Source: Motacilla alba alba (taxonomy: Eukaryota > Chordata > Aves > Passeriformes > Motacillidae). From it: 64,000 nucleotides of DNA. The stretch covers positions 30,222,911 to 30,286,910 of the forward strand of contig NC_052046.1 in the NCBI RefSeq assembly GCF_015832195.1, given 5' to 3'. Positions 61,916-64,000 of the stretch are shown one piece after another. The translations under genes were made by a program, and so were the position numbers. How positions within the stretch are numbered: position 1 is the stretch's first letter; every line of letters begins with the position of its first letter. A model generated the notes under the pieces. That model saw only the letters and a program-made list of their open reading frames with translations, had not been told where the DNA came from and did not search any database.

Positions 61916-62400
61916 CAGGCAGAAGGCCCTGTGTCCTGGACACAGCCAGTTCCAGCCAGGACAGGGTAAATTTATGCAGTAGCCAGGAGGGGCATGGACC
62001 AGGACCTTCACGTTATTCTATACTACCTGATGCCGTGCACAGGGGCAGGAGGAAGTAGTGTCTTTCAATCAGGTAGTGGGAAGCAAGCGGTAAAGGGTAA
62101 CATGTCGGCGTGGGGAGCACATGTGAATTCTTCACCTCTCTTGTACACTCTGTTATTAATATTGTTGCTGTTACTGTTCATTTATTATCTCATTGCTGCT
62201 TCCAGTAAATTGTTCCCGTCTCAGCCCGTGATCCTAGCCTTTTGTACCTCCAGTTCTCCTCTCTAGCCTTCTGCAGAGATGAGGTGAAGAGAGCGGGCAT
62301 GGGAGTGAAAGGGTGGTGCATGGATTATAATGTTTCAGAGCCAACACTAAATTGGGGAATATCATTCCTAAACCCATAAACACTATGAGTTAAAAAATTG
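61916..62400 (+). mobile_element. Avian ERVL-type LTR fragment
   Basis: The order of segments resembles avian ERVL LTRs as I know them: CCAGTTCCAGCCAGGACAGG, AGCCAGGAGGGGCATGGACC, a TTATTAATATTGTTGCTGTT stretch, CTCATTGCTGCTTCCAGTAA and TTGTTCCCGTCTCAGCCCGT, then a C/T-rich part followed by AGAGCGGGCATGGGAGTGAA. No internal retroviral region adjoins, so this is a solo or partial LTR in + orientation. Boundaries are approximate. The 90-residue frame over it (61994-62266) is not a gene. Confidence 0.6.
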
Positions 62401-63200
62401 GACCTGAGCCTACCTGTTTGATTTCTTCTAATACTGCCTTAAAGACTACACCTATCTACACCTGATAAAGAAGAGCATCCTCCTTGTGCACGAGGAGATT
62501 GCAGGAGTGCTTGGAGGTTATGTTAAGGTATCATTCCCTGACATGAAAAATCACTGCCTGTGGAACCTAAGTGTTTCTGATGCTGTTAAGGACTTACAGA
62601 CAGATTGGATGAAGGCACAGTGAAACTTTATATGGGAAGTCAGAATAGTTGACAAAATTGGATTTTTATGCTTGAAAACCATAGATCTGATTCCATGCTA
62701 TTGACTTAGTTATTTCAGACCAAGAAGCTAGTAAAGAAGAGAAGTTGATTGAGTCTGCAAGATACTATTCATAAAACTGCCTTCATTGGTCCAGTACCAG
62801 AATTTGAAAACATTTTGATTTCTGAAACCCACCTATTTCAGTACCAGCAAGCACCCCTGAAACGGCCTACTCTCTTCTAGCAACAGGTAATGCACACACC
62901 ACTACAGTTAGTGATTATTGCTTTTTGAGATATGAAAGCTGTAATCCTAAGATTGCAGACAGTAGAGAGCATTAATTTCCAGCCCTTCTGGGTCTTGAGC
63001 TATCTGACCTTAAAAATGTTAAGCTTGCACTCGTCTTTTAACCTGTGAGAGCTGTTTTGCTTTTGGGCCAAGCCTGACACGTACACCCAAGATCATTGCA
63101 ATGTCCAGTTCCTGAAAACACATAGAAGCTGACTAGATTAGTAGGCTAATGTAGGAAAAATGTGTCTGAACTGCTGGGGCCAAAGCTTTTATTTAGGCTA
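62401..63200. other. Intergenic, nothing recognised
   Basis: No exon, RNA gene or repeat family recognised. Confidence 0.5.
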
Positions 63201-63205
63201 ATGGG

Positions 63206-63262
63206 TATATAAATAGCAACACCCTCCCCTTCCTCCTCCCTCCCCTCCCCCTGACCCCCCAT
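63206..63262 (+). other. TATA-like motif followed by a C/T-rich tract
   Basis: GTATATAAATAG is a close match to the strong TATA consensus. Soon after it comes an almost pure pyrimidine tract (TCCCCTTCCTCCTCCCTCCC and onward to about 63260). This layout would fit a core promoter or an LTR remnant, but no transcript or coding exon is visible on either side. Confidence 0.3.
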
Positions 63263-63804
63263 AGAATGAAAAAATTGGTTCAGTGTAACTAGCGCTTTTT
63301 ACCTAGAAAGAATGTCTGAATATGCCAGAAGCTGGCTGATACGTATTTGTCAGTGATTACCACAGCTACTTACAAAACTGTCACCCTCAGATGGTTATAA
63401 TTTAATATCCAGCAGACAGTATTGATCAATCTGCAGCGCTACTCGATTTTATAAATGTTACAGATTAGTCTTGGTGCTTTTCCTACTGGTTTTTCAGTTG
63501 GTTTTAATTTTCTAGATTGAAATTTCACTAAATAATGATGATAACGAAAATGAGAGCCTGAAGGTCAATGCTAATGCAGCATTAGCAATACTAATACTGT
63601 TGTGTTCTAGCAGTGTCCGTCTCTTCAGGTTCACAGACAGCTTATGTGCTAGAAGACCTGTCATCATGGGCTGTGAAACACATGTAGTAATTGGAGCTCT
63701 GTGAGAAAAATGCGTTTAGGACATGAAACTTCTCTAGGATATAATTTAGCAGTTATTGAGGCTGCTATTGTTAATCTTTTTAACGATAGAAATATAACAG
63801 AAAA
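63263..63804. other. Intergenic, nothing recognised
   Basis: AT-rich, no feature recognised. Confidence 0.45.
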
Positions 63805-63900
63805 ACGCAGGTCGGGAGGGACCCCTAGAGGTCACCTGGGCAAACGTCTCTCTAAGGACAAAGATCACATTCGGGACCAACTGCTCCATTATTTTGAGAG
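63805..63900 (-). repeat. Diverged CR1 LINE end, antisense
   Basis: ACGCAGGTCGGGAGGGACCC followed by CTAGAGGTCACCTGGGCAAA is recognisably the reverse complement of a CR1 3' end (usual form: CACAGGTTGGAAGGGACCTCTGGAGGTCATCTGGTC). Similarity fades after about 90 bases. The 77-residue frame across it is not a gene. Confidence 0.55.
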
Positions 63901-64000
63901 GAAGAGCAGGGGGAAAGAGCTTGACTGCAAGTGAAGTGTTTTATCTAACGAAACTATCCAAGAATTGATAGTTTTGGAAATCTGTAATGCATATTCTATA

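Noticed and set aside
61994..62266. 90-residue frame with a hydrophobic Leu-rich segment resembling a membrane protein
   Set aside because: It is the translation of the ERVL-type LTR. The hydrophobic run comes from its T-rich stretch.
54400..64000. First exon or promoter of APBA1, expected downstream by mammalian synteny
   Set aside because: No CpG island and no APBA1-like coding sequence could be seen before the window ends.
1..64000. CRISPR array, operon, phage or other prokaryotic defence system
   Set aside because: No spaced direct repeats, no compact co-directional genes and no prokaryotic signals. The DNA is vertebrate throughout.

Overview
The window looks like a piece of a bird chromosome. 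The evidence is a population of CR1 LINE fragments ending in the typical TTCTATGA / TCTGTGATT tails in both orientations, LTR and other repeats of avian ERV type, AT-rich intergenic DNA, and a single vertebrate gene spread over about 27 kb with GT-AG introns. There is no bacterial-style gene organisation, CRISPR array or operon. The species cannot be named from this sequence.

The one gene I can establish is PTAR1 (protein prenyltransferase alpha subunit repeat containing 1) on the + strand. All seven coding exons are present and join in frame into 1308 bases (435 residues plus stop): 18780-18865, 22476-22645, 29398-29464, 34389-34493, 38176-38389, 44384-44700 and 45254-45602. In mammals PTAR1 pairs with RABGGTB to form the third geranylgeranyltransferase (GGTase-III). 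In birds the orthologous region is expected on the Z chromosome (inference from human 9q21 synteny, not seen here).

Layout. Positions 1-17830 are AT-rich upstream DNA with CR1 fragments, a long ATCC microsatellite next to a GC-rich patch with a CTCF-like motif, an exact 58-bp tandem duplication, a G-quadruplex motif and two adjacent hairpins. An LTR-like element in the same orientation as PTAR1 lies at about 17830-18403. The CpG-island promoter follows at about 18610-19260. Positions 18780-45602 are PTAR1, with antisense CR1 copies in introns 2 and 5. Positions 45603 to about 54300 are the 3'UTR and downstream flank. Positions 54300-64000 are intergenic, with two ERV-type repeats, a polypyrimidine tract, a poly-C run and a homeobox/octamer-rich AT stretch that could be a conserved element.

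I did not find a second protein-coding gene. In mammals the neighbours are APBA1 (downstream) and CFAP95 (upstream, divergent), but I could not identify exons of either. The most interesting leads are regulatory: the sense LTR just upstream of the CpG promoter, the inverted TEAD-type sites, the CTCF-like motif, and the only frame-neutral exon (exon 4), which has the weakest donor site. I saw no convincing novel biological system.
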